DNA of 59,979 bases from Bacillota bacterium (GTDB lineage Bacteria; Bacillota; Clostridia; Peptostreptococcales; Anaerovoracaceae). A model generated the notes under the pieces. It had not been told where the DNA came from, ran no database searches, and was given only the letters and a program-made list of their open reading frames with translations. Where the stretch lies: assembly GCA_022770665.1 (NCBI GenBank), contig JALEHL010000040.1, positions 1 to 59,979 on the forward strand. Direction: 5' to 3'. Positions 1-8,577 of the stretch are shown piece after piece (position 1 is the stretch's first letter; each line of letters begins with the position of its first letter). The position numbers and the translations under genes were made by a program.

Positions 1-2
1 AT

Positions 3-83
3 GAATTCATCTGCGGCAGCGGGAACCATACCTTCCGCATTGACACAACATCCGGAAGTTTAATGATACTTGAAAACAAGTAA
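3..83 (+). CDS. C-terminal end of an unidentified protein (5' partial)
   Basis: An open frame enters from the left edge and runs for 26 codons to a TAA. The readable tail contains GSGNHTFRIDTTSGSL, with alternating hydrophobic residues and Gly/Ser turns. This resembles the repeating beta-strand pattern of DUF4097-type adhesin-like proteins, but the piece is too short to be sure. It ends 30 bases before the -35 box of the yebC promoter, so it belongs to the preceding transcription unit. No frame signal or ribosome binding site argues for a gene starting inside the window here. The family assignment is inference. Confidence 0.4.
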   Translation, partial: EFICGSGNHTFRIDTTSGSLMILENK

Positions 84-112
84 ATGAAACAGAAGTTTTT
101 TTCTAAGACGTG

Positions 113-141
113 TTGAAATTTTCATAGCAGTATTGTATAAT
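113..141 (+). promoter_or_regulatory. sigma-A promoter of yebC
   Basis: TTGAAA (113-118) and a perfect TATAAT (136-141) are separated by 17 bases. The predicted start near 148 leaves a leader of about 48 bases before the AGGAGG and ATG of yebC. Confidence 0.8.
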
Positions 142-195
142 AAGCAAGGCAAAATCACATACAAGAAATTTTAGAAAAAGTTAGGAGGTGTCTCC

Positions 196-924
196 ATGGG
201 AAGACACGGTACAATTGCAGGAAGAAAAGCAGCGCAGGATTCGAAGAGAGCCGCATTATTTACGAAATATGCCAGAGCAATTACAGTGGCAGCGAAAGAC
301 GGCGGAGATCCTGAATATAACGCCAGTTTAAGACTTGCTATTGAAAGAGCCAAAGGCATTTCCATGCCAAATGATAATATTAACAGAGCAATTAAAAAAG
401 GAACCGGAGAACTGGCAGGAGAGAGTTATGAGGAACTTTCCTTTGAAGGTTACGGCCTTGCAGGTGTGGCAGTGATTGTTGAGGCGCTTACAGATAATAA
501 AAACAGAACAACATCTGCAGTTCGCTCCACTTTTGATAAATATGGCGGAAATTTAGGTGCTCCCGGCTGTGTTTCATATATGTTTTCCAGAAAGGGCATT
601 ATCCTGATTGAAAAAACAGATGATATCGATGAGGATTCTCTGCTGGAAGCGGCGCTGGAGGCTGGTGCCGATGATATGGTGACAAATGAAGACAGTTTTG
701 AGATTGTAACAGATCCGGCGGTATATACGGATGTACATCATGCACTGGCTGATGCCGGATATGAGATCGCAGAGTCCGATGTGGAATACGTGCCTTCTGT
801 AGAAGCGACTCCGACAGATCCCCATGACATCAAGATGCTTGGAAAGATGATTGAGATCCTGGAAGATAATGACGATGTACAAAAAGTATATACAAATTGT
901 TCCATTGATCTGTTTGAAGAATAA
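196..924 (+). CDS. yebC: YebC/PmpR family protein
   Basis: The 242-residue length and the whole-length pattern fit the YebC/TACO1 family. The N-terminal basic segment (MGRHGTIAGRKAAQDSKRA), the MPNDNINRAIKKG motif near residue 57, the GYGLAGVAVIVEALTDN segment and the GNLG stretch are all in place. The family was long called a transcriptional regulator. More recent work on members in other bacteria and mitochondria implicates it in helping ribosomes through proline-rich stretches, so the cytoplasmic role could be translational. An AGGAGG sits 7 bases upstream of the ATG. The gene has its own consensus promoter and is followed directly by the 6S RNA promoter. EF-P, another polyproline factor, is encoded at 25.6 kb. 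Confidence 0.93.
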   Translation: MGRHGTIAGRKAAQDSKRAALFTKYARAITVAAKDGGDPEYNASLRLAIERAKGISMPNDNINRAIKKGTGELAGESYEELSFEGYGLAGVAVIVEALTDNKNRTTSAVRSTFDKYGGNLGAPGCVSYMFSRKGIILIEKTDDIDEDSLLEAALEAGADDMVTNEDSFEIVTDPAVYTDVHHALADAGYEIAESDVEYVPSVEATPTDPHDIKMLGKMIEILEDNDDVQKVYTNCSIDLFEE

Positions 925-941
925 GATCCGGAAGACAGAAA

Positions 942-947
942 GATAAT
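942..947 (+). promoter_or_regulatory. -10 element for the 6S RNA gene
   Basis: GATAAT lies 6 bases before the first paired base of the predicted 6S RNA (954), the distance expected between a -10 box and a transcription start. No convincing -35 hexamer is seen at the standard distance. Confidence 0.4.
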
Positions 948-953
948 AAAAGT

Positions 954-1130
954 ATCCTGGATTATTTGTTGAGGAATTATAATTGAACCTACACTTGCGC
1001 ACAGGGAACCCGGGTTTCCCCAGCCTATGTCAGGCCCCCTTGTCTGGGGAAGGCAGAAGCAGGAACAGGGTACCCACCTATCGGTTGATAGGGCGTCAAT
1101 TATGTCCTTGACGGTAATTTGGGATTTTTT
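954..1130 (+). ncRNA. ssrS: 6S RNA
   Basis: The non-coding interval after yebC folds as one long irregular rod. ATCC/ATTA/AGGA at 954-974 pairs with TCCT/TAAT/GGAT at 1105-1125. ATAATTGA at 979-986 pairs with TCAATTAT at 1096-1103, CCTA with TAGG, and TTCCCCAG near 1016-1023 with CTGGGGAA near 1044-1051. An internal open region separates the inner and outer stems. The total of about 177 bases, the paired ends, the central bubble and a T-run directly after the last helix are the hallmarks of 6S RNA, which binds the sigma-A RNA polymerase holoenzyme and mimics an open promoter. Orientation is set by the -10 box upstream and the T-run downstream. Ends are approximate to a few bases. Confidence 0.78.
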
Positions 1131-1137
1131 TATAGGT
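1122..1137 (+). terminator. 3' end and T-run of 6S RNA
   Basis: The closing GGGAT of the long 6S helix is followed by seven consecutive T residues, which fits intrinsic termination using the 6S stem itself. Read-through would carry transcription into the transporter gene 32 bases downstream, for which no separate promoter is visible. Confidence 0.5.
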
Positions 1138-1168
1138 TTTATAGATTTAACAGGAGATACAGATTAAA

Positions 1169-2776
1169 ATGACTGAAAAACAACTGACTGCAAGAGGTAT
1201 GGTAATTGGTGCAATCGGTAGCATCATCCTCACCATGAGTTCTATGTTTATCGCACTGAAACTTAGTTCACTGCCATGGCCGATCATGTTTGTAGTGCTG
1301 ATTTCCATGTTTACACTGAAATTATGCGGAAATACCAATCTTCAGGAAATCAATGTGACGCAGACGGCAATGTCTGCCGGTGCTATGGTTGCAGGCGGCT
1401 TGGCATTCACCATACCAGGCATCTGGATCCTTGATCCTGATGCGGAAATCAACCTGACAGCACTTTTTGTGGTAGCACTGGGCGGTGTTATTCTGGGTCT
1501 GATTTTTACAGCATTGTTCCGGAAATATTTCATTGAGACCAGGCCTCTTCCATATGCTATGGGGCAGGCAGCGGCCGCAACGCTTGTCGTAGGAGATTCG
1601 GACAGAAAAAAAGCGGGGCTGCTGTTTACATCCATGGGAGGTGCAGGCCTGTTTACCGTGTTGCGAGACTGGCTTGGCAAAATACCTGCCACGCTCATGA
1701 GTACGTCCGCAATCGGTACATATGGATCTTATCTTGGAATCTGGCTGTCACCGATGCTTGCGTCGATCGGGTATATTATCGGACCGGTTGTGATCGGAGT
1801 CTGGTTCCTGGGTGCACTGATCGGTGATTTCGGAATACTGATAGGTGGCGTTGAAATGGGGCTTTGGGACAGTACTGCTGCCGCAAATATAAAATCCTCG
1901 CTAGGAATCGGTCTGATGGTCGGAACAGGAATCGGTATTCTCGTAAAGGGAATTTTGCCGAAAGCCAGGGACATCTTCGGGACTATGTTCCGAAAAGACC
2001 GTCTTGGAGATTGCTTTATCAGTCTCCGCTGGGCCCCTGCAGTCATGGTGATTCTTGCATTCGTTTTTACGGTTGCTGCAGATATGGGCGTGCTTGCTTC
2101 AATTATTACGATTCTGGGTACCTGGCTTGCGACATCCATGTCAGCGCAGTGTGTCGGCCAGTCCGGGATCAACCCTATGGAAATATTTGGAATCATCGTT
2201 CTGCTTGCCGCAAGAGCAGTCTCAGGTATCGGAGGTACGGAAGCATTTTATGTAGCAGCGGTTGTAGCAGTTGCCTGCGGACTGGTTGGCGATGTTATGA
2301 ATGATTTTAAGGCCGGAGACGTTCTGAAGAGTGATCCGAAGTCACAGTGGCTGGCGGAGGTAATCGGATCTGTGATCGGGGGGATCGTGTCTGTCCTGAT
2401 TCTGGCAGTTATCCTGAAGGCCTATGGCGGCAGCGCATTCGGTGGAGAAATGTTTCCTGCAGCGCAGGCATCTGCCGTAGCTGCGATGGTGGGGGGCATC
2501 TCAAGTCTGCCTGCGTTTCTGATTGGAATTGCGGCTGCAGTTGTATTATATTGTGTGAACTTCCCGGTGATTACACTGGGGCTGGGCGTATATCTGCCGT
2601 TCTACATGTCAGCAACTGCATTTGTGGGCGGTGTGGTCCGGTTCCTTGCAGACCGCTTCGTGCCTTCCTTCGAACGGGATAATAAAGGGACGATTATTGC
2701 CTCCGGTCTGCTTGGCGGGGAATCTATTGTGGGCGTAATTATTGCCATTGTGACTGCGCTGCAGATTATCGTTTAG
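1169..2776 (+). CDS. OPT/YSL family oligopeptide transporter
   Basis: A 535-residue, almost wholly hydrophobic protein with roughly 12-15 membrane segments, starting at about residues 10-30 and 36-50. The segment from residue 58 (NLQEINVTQTAMSAGAM, then a Gly-rich run and FTIPGIW) and the later RPLPYAMGQAAAATLVVG follow the oligopeptide transporter (OPT) family pattern. The family imports short peptides or metal-chelate complexes through the cytoplasmic membrane by secondary transport. Length is usual for prokaryotic members. An AGGAG lies 12 bases before the ATG, a somewhat long spacing. No promoter of its own is visible between the 6S T-run and this gene. Substrate cannot be read from the sequence. 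Confidence 0.85.
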   Translation: MTEKQLTARGMVIGAIGSIILTMSSMFIALKLSSLPWPIMFVVLISMFTLKLCGNTNLQEINVTQTAMSAGAMVAGGLAFTIPGIWILDPDAEINLTALFVVALGGVILGLIFTALFRKYFIETRPLPYAMGQAAAATLVVGDSDRKKAGLLFTSMGGAGLFTVLRDWLGKIPATLMSTSAIGTYGSYLGIWLSPMLASIGYIIGPVVIGVWFLGALIGDFGILIGGVEMGLWDSTAAANIKSSLGIGLMVGTGIGILVKGILPKARDIFGTMFRKDRLGDCFISLRWAPAVMVILAFVFTVAADMGVLASIITILGTWLATSMSAQCVGQSGINPMEIFGIIVLLAARAVSGIGGTEAFYVAAVVAVACGLVGDVMNDFKAGDVLKSDPKSQWLAEVIGSVIGGIVSVLILAVILKAYGGSAFGGEMFPAAQASAVAAMVGGISSLPAFLIGIAAAVVLYCVNFPVITLGLGVYLPFYMSATAFVGGVVRFLADRFVPSFERDNKGTIIASGLLGGESIVGVIIAIVTALQIIV

Positions 2777-2821
2777 TGTATGCGGATATGTAAATGCAAA
2801 ACGGAAAGAAAAGGGTAGAGT

Positions 2822-5488
2822 ATGGGCAAGAAAATCATTATCATTGACGGGAACAGTCTGATCAACCGGGCGTATTATGCAATGCAGCGTCCTATGATCA
2901 CCAGCGACGGAATTTATACGCAGGGTATTTATGGTTTCCTGAATATGTTGCAGAAACTGGAAACCGATTATCAGCCTGAATATCTGACGGTGGCTTTTGA
3001 TCTGAAAGCGCCCACATTCCGCCATCTGGAGTATGATGCGTATAAAGCCGGCCGGAAGGCCATGCCGCCGGAACTGGTGATGCAGATGCCACTTCTGAAA
3101 GACGTGCTTCATGCAATGCGGATCTGTACACTGGAAATGGAAGGATTTGAAGCAGATGATATCATCGGAACGGTAGCCAGGGAAGCAGAGGAACAGGGAA
3201 TAGAACCGCTGATCATTACCGGAGACAGAGATGCACTTCAGCTCGCAAGCCATAAAACCCGTATTCTGATTACAAAGAAGGGCATCACAGATTTTGAATT
3301 GTATGATTATGATAAAATGCTGGAGACCTATCAGCTGACTCCCGCACAGTTCATTGATCTGAAGGGTCTGATGGGGGACAAATCCGATAATATTCCCGGT
3401 ATACCGGGAGTGGGGGAGAAAACTGGCGTTCGCCTTCTGGAACAGTTTGGATGTATAGAAAACATGCTGGAACATACGGAAGAAATCACCAATGCAAAGC
3501 TTAGAGCCAGAGTGGAGGAAAATGCTCAGCTTGCGATGATGAGCAAGCGTCTGGCAACGATCAACACACATGTGCCGATTGAACTTGATTTCGAGGATCT
3601 GAGGACGCAGGAACCGGATTATCCGAAACTGACAGAACTTTATACCAGACTGGAATTTAAAAGTTTTCTGAAACGGCTGGAAGAAAAGCAGGGAACGTGT
3701 GCGGAAGATAACGGGTTTACTTCGCATCCGATGGAAAAAGAAATGATAATTACATCTTCCGGTGACATTGAGCAGCTTGATGTACTGAAAAACGGCAGCC
3801 CTGTTATGCTGAAGGTATTCAGTGATTTTCAGCATGTGCAGCCGCCTTTGCTGGAAGGCGTGTTTTTGTCTGATGGAAAAAAGGCATTCTATGTGGATGT
3901 GCAAAAGACGGGATATCCCTGTGTAATCAAGTGGCTGAATGAAGCAGGATTGGAACTGATCGGGCACGATCTGAAAGATGACCTGTACGTTCTGATGCAT
4001 TATGGGTTTGAAAAGATTCATGTGGTGTTTGATACATCGATTGCGGCTTATGTGCTGGATGTTTCCAGAAGCAGCTATGAACTGGAGACAGTTGCACTGG
4101 AAATGCTGCATCTTCAGATACCGTCCATGGATGAGATTCTGAACGAACCGCAGCAGGTGGATCTTTTTTCAGATCCGTATTCTGCACGAATGCGATATGG
4201 CTCTCTCATGGTACAGGTACTGGGACAGCTGATTCCGGCTCAGGAAGAAAAAATCAGGCAGCAGAATCTGGAGCGAGTGCTGCATGAAACAGAGCTTCCC
4301 CTGATCGAGGTCCTGGCTTCTATGGAAGTAGAGGGGGTTCAGGTCAGTTCTCAGTTTCTTGACGATTTTGGTGAAGAACTGAAAACGAAGATTTCTGAAC
4401 TTGAGCGCCAGATTTACGAATATGCAGGAACTGTTTTTAATATTAACTCTCCACAGCAGCTTGGCAATGTTCTTTTTGAGGCGCTTCAGCTCCCTGCCGG
4501 GAAGAAAACGAAACGTGGGTACAGTACCAGTGCAGAAGTGCTGGAAAAAATACGTCCGCTTCATCCTATTGTGGACGCGGTGCTGACATACAGAAACTAC
4601 GCAAAGCTCAATTCCACTTATGTTGAGGGAATGAAACCTCTGATCGGGCCGGACGGAAAGATTCATGCGCATTTTCAGCAGAATGTCACTGCAACCGGAC
4701 GGCTGTCCTGTACGGAACCCAATCTGCAGAATATTCCGATCCGGCAGGAACCTGGAAGAAAACTTCGTCAGGCGTTTGTGGCCTCTGACCGTGAACACAC
4801 ACTGGTTGGTGCTGATTATTCACAGATCGAGCTTCGGGTGCTTGCACATCTTTCAGAGGATCAGGTCCTGATTGACGCATTTAATGATGGAGAAGACATT
4901 CACAAGCTCACAGCCTCCCGGGTTCTAGGAGTCCCGTTTGACGATGTAACCCCGGAGCAGCGGAGCCGGGCCAAAGCCGTGAATTTCGGCGTGATTTATG
5001 GAATGAGCAGTTTTGGCCTCAGCGAAAATCTGAACATTTCAAGGCAAGAAGCGGATGACTATATTAAAGAATATTTTCGGAAACATGAAAAAGTAAAATC
5101 ATATATGGATGGTCAGATCGAGCAATGCCGGAGGCTTGGATATTCAACCACGATGCTGGGAAGACGCCGGAGCATTCGTGAAATCCATGCCTCGAATTTC
5201 AATGTGCGCCAGCTTGGCGAGCGGCTTGCAATGAATACGCCGATCCAGGGCACGGCGGCCGATATCATTAAACTTGCAATGATCCGTGTTTATCGGGAGC
5301 TGAAAGAAAGATTTCCGGAAAGCCGCCTGATTCTGCAGGTCCATGATGAACTGATCATTAACTGCAGGAATGATCAGCTGGAGGAAGTTAAGGAACTTCT
5401 GGTACGGAATATGGAATCTGCAATGCAGCTTAAGGTAAAGCTTGCTGCAGAACTGAATACAGGATATTCCTGGTATGATTTAAAATAG
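2822..5488 (+). CDS. polA: DNA polymerase I
   Basis: An 888-residue family A polymerase used in Okazaki fragment processing and excision repair. Residues 1-290 form the 5' nuclease (IIDGNSLINRAYYA, later GLMGDKSDNIPGIPGVGEKT). Residues about 300-470 correspond to the 3'-5' exonuclease fold, but the DxE of exonuclease motif I is absent, so proofreading is probably lost, as in Bacillus and Thermus enzymes. The polymerase domain carries motif A (DYSQIELR near 665), the O-helix (RAKAVNFGVIYG near 718) and motif C (VHDE near 841). Phe in the O-helix is the usual nucleotide-discrimination residue. It is followed 17 bases later by coaE, which is the common clostridial order. Confidence 0.97.
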   Translation: MGKKIIIIDGNSLINRAYYAMQRPMITSDGIYTQGIYGFLNMLQKLETDYQPEYLTVAFDLKAPTFRHLEYDAYKAGRKAMPPELVMQMPLLKDVLHAMRICTLEMEGFEADDIIGTVAREAEEQGIEPLIITGDRDALQLASHKTRILITKKGITDFELYDYDKMLETYQLTPAQFIDLKGLMGDKSDNIPGIPGVGEKTGVRLLEQFGCIENMLEHTEEITNAKLRARVEENAQLAMMSKRLATINTHVPIELDFEDLRTQEPDYPKLTELYTRLEFKSFLKRLEEKQGTCAEDNGFTSHPMEKEMIITSSGDIEQLDVLKNGSPVMLKVFSDFQHVQPPLLEGVFLSDGKKAFYVDVQKTGYPCVIKWLNEAGLELIGHDLKDDLYVLMHYGFEKIHVVFDTSIAAYVLDVSRSSYELETVALEMLHLQIPSMDEILNEPQQVDLFSDPYSARMRYGSLMVQVLGQLIPAQEEKIRQQNLERVLHETELPLIEVLASMEVEGVQVSSQFLDDFGEELKTKISELERQIYEYAGTVFNINSPQQLGNVLFEALQLPAGKKTKRGYSTSAEVLEKIRPLHPIVDAVLTYRNYAKLNSTYVEGMKPLIGPDGKIHAHFQQNVTATGRLSCTEPNLQNIPIRQEPGRKLRQAFVASDREHTLVGADYSQIELRVLAHLSEDQVLIDAFNDGEDIHKLTASRVLGVPFDDVTPEQRSRAKAVNFGVIYGMSSFGLSENLNISRQEADDYIKEYFRKHEKVKSYMDGQIEQCRRLGYSTTMLGRRRSIREIHASNFNVRQLGERLAMNTPIQGTAADIIKLAMIRVYRELKERFPESRLILQVHDELIINCRNDQLEEVKELLVRNMESAMQLKVKLAAELNTGYSWYDLK

Positions 5489-5505
5489 ATTCGAGGTAAA
5501 AATAT

Positions 5506-6108
5506 ATGAAAATAATTGGTCTGACAGGAGGAATCGGGTCTGGGAAATCGACGGTATCATCCTACCTTCGAAAAAAAAACATTCCGATTGTCGATGCGGA
5601 TCAGATTTCCAGAGAGCTGACTGCGCCGGAATCTCCTGTTTTATCTGAAATTCGGATTTTGCTGGGTGAAAATGCATTCCATGCAGATGGCTCATTGGAT
5701 CGGCAGGCCGTAGCGGATATGATCTTTTCCAATACACAACTTCGTAACAGGTATGAAAATCTGATTACCAGAGAAACCGCAGAACGCTGTCTGGCTCAGC
5801 TTAGACGGCTTGCAGCACAGAAAAAATGGAAAGCGGCCGTGCTGGATGCGCCGCTTCTGTTTGAATGTGGAATGGAGAAGTATACTGATGAAAACTGGCT
5901 TGTAGATGCCGACCTGGCGACCCGTCTTTTTCGTGTGCAGCAGCGGGACGGGATTTCTGAAGAAAAAGTTATGGACAGGATCCGGGTCCAGATGAATGAC
6001 AGTGAAAAAGCGGCACGTGCAGATGAGATTATAGATAATTCAGGCAGTCTGGAGCAGCTTTATGCACAGATAGACAGGCTGCTGGAAAGGATAGGGTATG
6101 AGAGATAA
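5506..6108 (+). CDS. coaE: dephospho-CoA kinase
   Basis: A 200-residue P-loop kinase that phosphorylates dephospho-CoA in the last step of coenzyme A synthesis. The Walker A loop GGIGSGKS lies at residues 8-15. The DADQISREL segment after strand 2 and the LDAPLLFECGM segment near 125 are family hallmarks, with the lid region near RVQQRDGIS. Length is normal. It lies 17 bases after polA. Its last 11 bases overlap the start of the solute-binding protein gene, implying translational coupling. Confidence 0.95.
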   Translation: MKIIGLTGGIGSGKSTVSSYLRKKNIPIVDADQISRELTAPESPVLSEIRILLGENAFHADGSLDRQAVADMIFSNTQLRNRYENLITRETAERCLAQLRRLAAQKKWKAAVLDAPLLFECGMEKYTDENWLVDADLATRLFRVQQRDGISEEKVMDRIRVQMNDSEKAARADEIIDNSGSLEQLYAQIDRLLERIGYER

Positions 6109-7789
6109 GCTTTTCTGGATAAAGGAATTTCTGAAAAGAACATGGCTGCTTCTGCTTGTAGTTGCAATCGTTGTGATTGCAGGTGAATCCAGTGTTGAAA
6201 TTATTAAAGAAGAAGTCCTGAAGATTGATCCTGACGTACAATATGAAGAATCGGGCACATTGTATCTTGCCTGCGAATCTCTGGACACGCTGAACCCGAT
6301 TCTTTCCAGAAGCGAGGATGTTTTCCATCTTTCGAAACTGATCTATAACAGCCTCTTTGATTACGATTCTACCATGAATGTCATTCCCGAACTGGTAGAC
6401 TCCTATACCGTAAATGCAACGCGCGGTCTGGTCACGATCAAACTGAAAGAAGGTATCACCTGGCATGACGGAAGTCGCTTGACCTCCAAAGACATAGCCT
6501 ATACCGTGAATGCTATTCGCGCGGCAGGAACCAGATCTCTGTACTATGAAAAAGCATCAAAAATCAGCTATGTCTATACACGGGGAGAGAATGAGGCAGA
6601 TATTTATTTCCGAAATGCCTATGACGCTTCTCTGGATGATCTTACTTTTCCGATTCTGCCTTCAGCACAATATGCTTCTGCCGGTCAGCTCGCTGCAGCA
6701 AAGGAGAATTTTAAACCTGTCGGAACAGGACAGTACAAGTATCAGTCTTATAATTATCTGAAAAAACTGAAACTGAAACCGAATAAAAAGTATTTCGGCA
6801 CCAGAGCGGAGAAAAAGCTGGAAGTTGAGATCCTTCCGGAAAAGAATCTTGCTTCTAATATGCTTGAAATCCAGTCGGTGACCTGCTATATAGATACATC
6901 TGGGAACCGCAGATCCACAGCCACCGATAAGGATTTCACTCTGTATGATATTCCTTCCAACCAGGTGGAGTTTCTTGTTTTTCATCCAAGCCACGCCTGT
7001 GTCCGCGACAAGGAGATGCGACAGGCCATTACGACCGCCATCAACCGTGAAAATGTACTGGAAAACGGATATATGAATGATGGAATCCTGACAGATACAA
7101 TCTATTATCCGAATTTCTGCGGCGTGGAAGATACCGGTCAGGCTTATGCCTATGATGCAGAAAAAGCTGCGAATATGCTGAAAGAACTTGGTTATGAGGA
7201 CAGAGACAATGATGGTATTCTGGAAGACGCAAACGGCAAAACGGCACAGCTTCATCTTCTGGTCAATAAAAACAATTCTACACGTCTTGCCGCTGCGCGT
7301 CTGATTCGGAAAGACCTGGAAAATGCAGGGTTCCAGGTTACATTGGATGAAATGAAATGGGAAGAGTATCAGCAGGCGATACGGGCGGGAAATTATGACA
7401 TCCTCGTGACTGGATTTGCCATCGACGAGCAGTATGACCTGCGTACGTTCTTCAATGGTAAAAGAGAATGGAAGTATTATAACAATCAGCTTCTGAGCCT
7501 TGCATCAGAACTGGAGAAGCTTCATACGGCGGAAGAATATACACAGCAGTTTGCAAAGCTGAAAGAGGCGTTGATCGACGAGCTTCCATATTACAGTCTG
7601 TGCTATAAGAAAATCGGACTGGTTGGTGTACAGGGATTTTCTGCAGGCAGTCTTCCGATGTTCAATGATTATTATAAAAATATTGAAACCTGGAGCTGGT
7701 CATATATTATAACTTCAAACACAGAGGCAGAAGAGGAAAGCAGCAGTGAAAAATCTGTCTCTTCTGATGAAAATACAGAAAAAAACTGA
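6098..7789 (+). CDS. extracellular solute-binding protein, family 5 (peptide/nickel type), no transporter partner
   Basis: A 563-residue protein of the OppA/DppA type. After a hydrophobic segment at about residues 15-29 the family 5 core begins (TLNPILSRSEDVFHLSKLIYN, LVTIKLKEGITWHDG, AVNAI, later MRQAITTAINRE and GYEDRDNDGILEDANGK). Family members bind peptides or small ligands outside the cell and deliver them to an ABC permease. Here the N-terminal segment has no cysteine lipobox, so the protein may be anchored by an uncleaved helix or cut by signal peptidase I. No permease or ATPase gene is nearby. The C-terminus is a Glu/Ser-rich tail of about 25 residues. It overlaps coaE by 11 bases. 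Ligand unknown. Confidence 0.85.
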   Translation: MRDKLFWIKEFLKRTWLLLLVVAIVVIAGESSVEIIKEEVLKIDPDVQYEESGTLYLACESLDTLNPILSRSEDVFHLSKLIYNSLFDYDSTMNVIPELVDSYTVNATRGLVTIKLKEGITWHDGSRLTSKDIAYTVNAIRAAGTRSLYYEKASKISYVYTRGENEADIYFRNAYDASLDDLTFPILPSAQYASAGQLAAAKENFKPVGTGQYKYQSYNYLKKLKLKPNKKYFGTRAEKKLEVEILPEKNLASNMLEIQSVTCYIDTSGNRRSTATDKDFTLYDIPSNQVEFLVFHPSHACVRDKEMRQAITTAINRENVLENGYMNDGILTDTIYYPNFCGVEDTGQAYAYDAEKAANMLKELGYEDRDNDGILEDANGKTAQLHLLVNKNNSTRLAAARLIRKDLENAGFQVTLDEMKWEEYQQAIRAGNYDILVTGFAIDEQYDLRTFFNGKREWKYYNNQLLSLASELEKLHTAEEYTQQFAKLKEALIDELPYYSLCYKKIGLVGVQGFSAGSLPMFNDYYKNIETWSWSYIITSNTEAEEESSSEKSVSSDENTEKN

Positions 7790-7818
7790 TTGTAATCACC
7801 GAAAAGTTGTGCTACAAT
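7790..7818 (+). promoter_or_regulatory. promoter of the tRNA-Leu gene
   Basis: TTGTAA (7790-7795) and TACAAT (7813-7818) are spaced by 17 bases. The predicted start lies about 25 bases before the mature tRNA 5' end. The -35 begins directly after the stop of the solute-binding protein gene. Confidence 0.7.
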
Positions 7819-7850
7819 AGTACCGTTACCTTTAGGTAGGAACACGGTAT

Positions 7851-7937
7851 GCCGGCGTGATGGAATTGGCAGACGTGCGGGACTCAAAATCCCGTGGTGG
7901 CAACACCGTATGGGTTCGAGCCCCATCGCCGGCACCA
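7851..7937 (+). tRNA. tRNA-Leu (anticodon CAA)
   Basis: An 87-base class II tRNA. The acceptor stem is GCCGGCG paired with CGCCGGC, discriminator A, and an encoded CCA at 7935-7937. The anticodon stem is CGGGA/UCCCG with loop CUCAAAA, giving anticodon CAA that reads UUG. A long variable arm (GGUGGCAACACC region) and the T-loop GGUUCGAGCC are present. It has its own promoter and lies just upstream of yajC. Confidence 0.97.
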
Positions 7938-7989
7938 TGGACGATAATTGATCCAATCCATATGAAGCTAATACAGGAGGAAGAAAAGT

Positions 7990-8406
7990 ATGCAAGGTTT
8001 AGTAAGTTTATTCCCTTTACTCATTCTTATTGTGCTGATGTACTTCCTGATGATCCGGCCGCAGAGAAAGAAGGACAAGCAGATTCAGGAAATGAGAAGA
8101 GGTCTTCAGGTTGGTGATGAAATTGTTACCATCGGCGGTATCTGCGGTAAGATCGTAAAGACCAAGGAAGAGACCATCGTAGTTCAGGTTGGTGCTGATA
8201 AAGTGAAATTTGAAATGATGAGATGGGCTGTATCCACGGTGACGAATCAGAGCCAGAGACCAAAGGCTGAAAAGGATTCTGATGAGGAACCGAAGAAAGC
8301 AAGACCAAAGAGACTGAAAAAATCAGCTGATGTTGAGGATGAACCGAAATCTGATGAAACCACTGCGGAAGAAATCAGAAAAGAAGAAGCTCAGGCAGAA
8401 AAATAA
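7990..8406 (+). CDS. yajC: preprotein translocase subunit YajC
   Basis: A 138-residue protein with one N-terminal membrane helix (about residues 4-19, ending in YFLMIRPQRKKDKQ, the YajC signature) and the small soluble domain GDEIVTIGGICGKIVK. YajC accompanies SecDF in the Sec export machinery, and the fused secDF gene follows. The protein is longer than the usual 85-110 residues because of a highly charged Lys/Glu/Asp tail from about residue 90. AGGAGG precedes the ATG by 8 bases. An intrinsic terminator follows, so yajC and secDF are adjacent but separately transcribed. Confidence 0.95.
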   Translation: MQGLVSLFPLLILIVLMYFLMIRPQRKKDKQIQEMRRGLQVGDEIVTIGGICGKIVKTKEETIVVQVGADKVKFEMMRWAVSTVTNQSQRPKAEKDSDEEPKKARPKRLKKSADVEDEPKSDETTAEEIRKEEAQAEK

Positions 8407-8432
8407 ATTAAAAAGAATAGTTGTCTGATTCC

Positions 8433-8461
8433 AGACCCCGCATTTCGCGGGGTCTTTTTTG
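8433..8461 (+). terminator. intrinsic terminator after yajC
   Basis: AGACCCCGC (8433-8441) pairs perfectly with GCGGGGTCT (8447-8455) around a 5-base loop and is followed by a T-run. Confidence 0.93.
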
Positions 8462-8482
8462 CAAAAAGTATCTGAAATAATC

Positions 8483-8511
8483 TTGTATCTATGTCTGAAA
8501 CGTAGTAAAAT
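8483..8511 (+). promoter_or_regulatory. promoter of secDF
   Basis: TTGTAT (8483-8488) and TAAAAT (8506-8511) are separated by 17 bases. The roughly 60-base leader contains a small hairpin, AATGCC/GGCATT, near 8526-8546. Confidence 0.65.
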
Positions 8512-8577
8512 GTAATGTAAACTAAAATGCCTTTTTGTGGGCATTCCAACAAATTAATTCAATGAGAGGTTTTAAGA

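Noticed and set aside
2609-4111. A 500-codon minus-strand frame opposite the transporter end and polA
   Set aside because: It is antisense to a clear polA reading frame, is rich in His, Cys, Phe and Gln as mirror frames are, and has no start signal.
7857-8117. An 86-codon plus-strand frame across the tRNA gene and the start of yajC
   Set aside because: It reads through the mature tRNA-Leu and then runs out of frame inside yajC; it has no binding site and no recognisable protein features.
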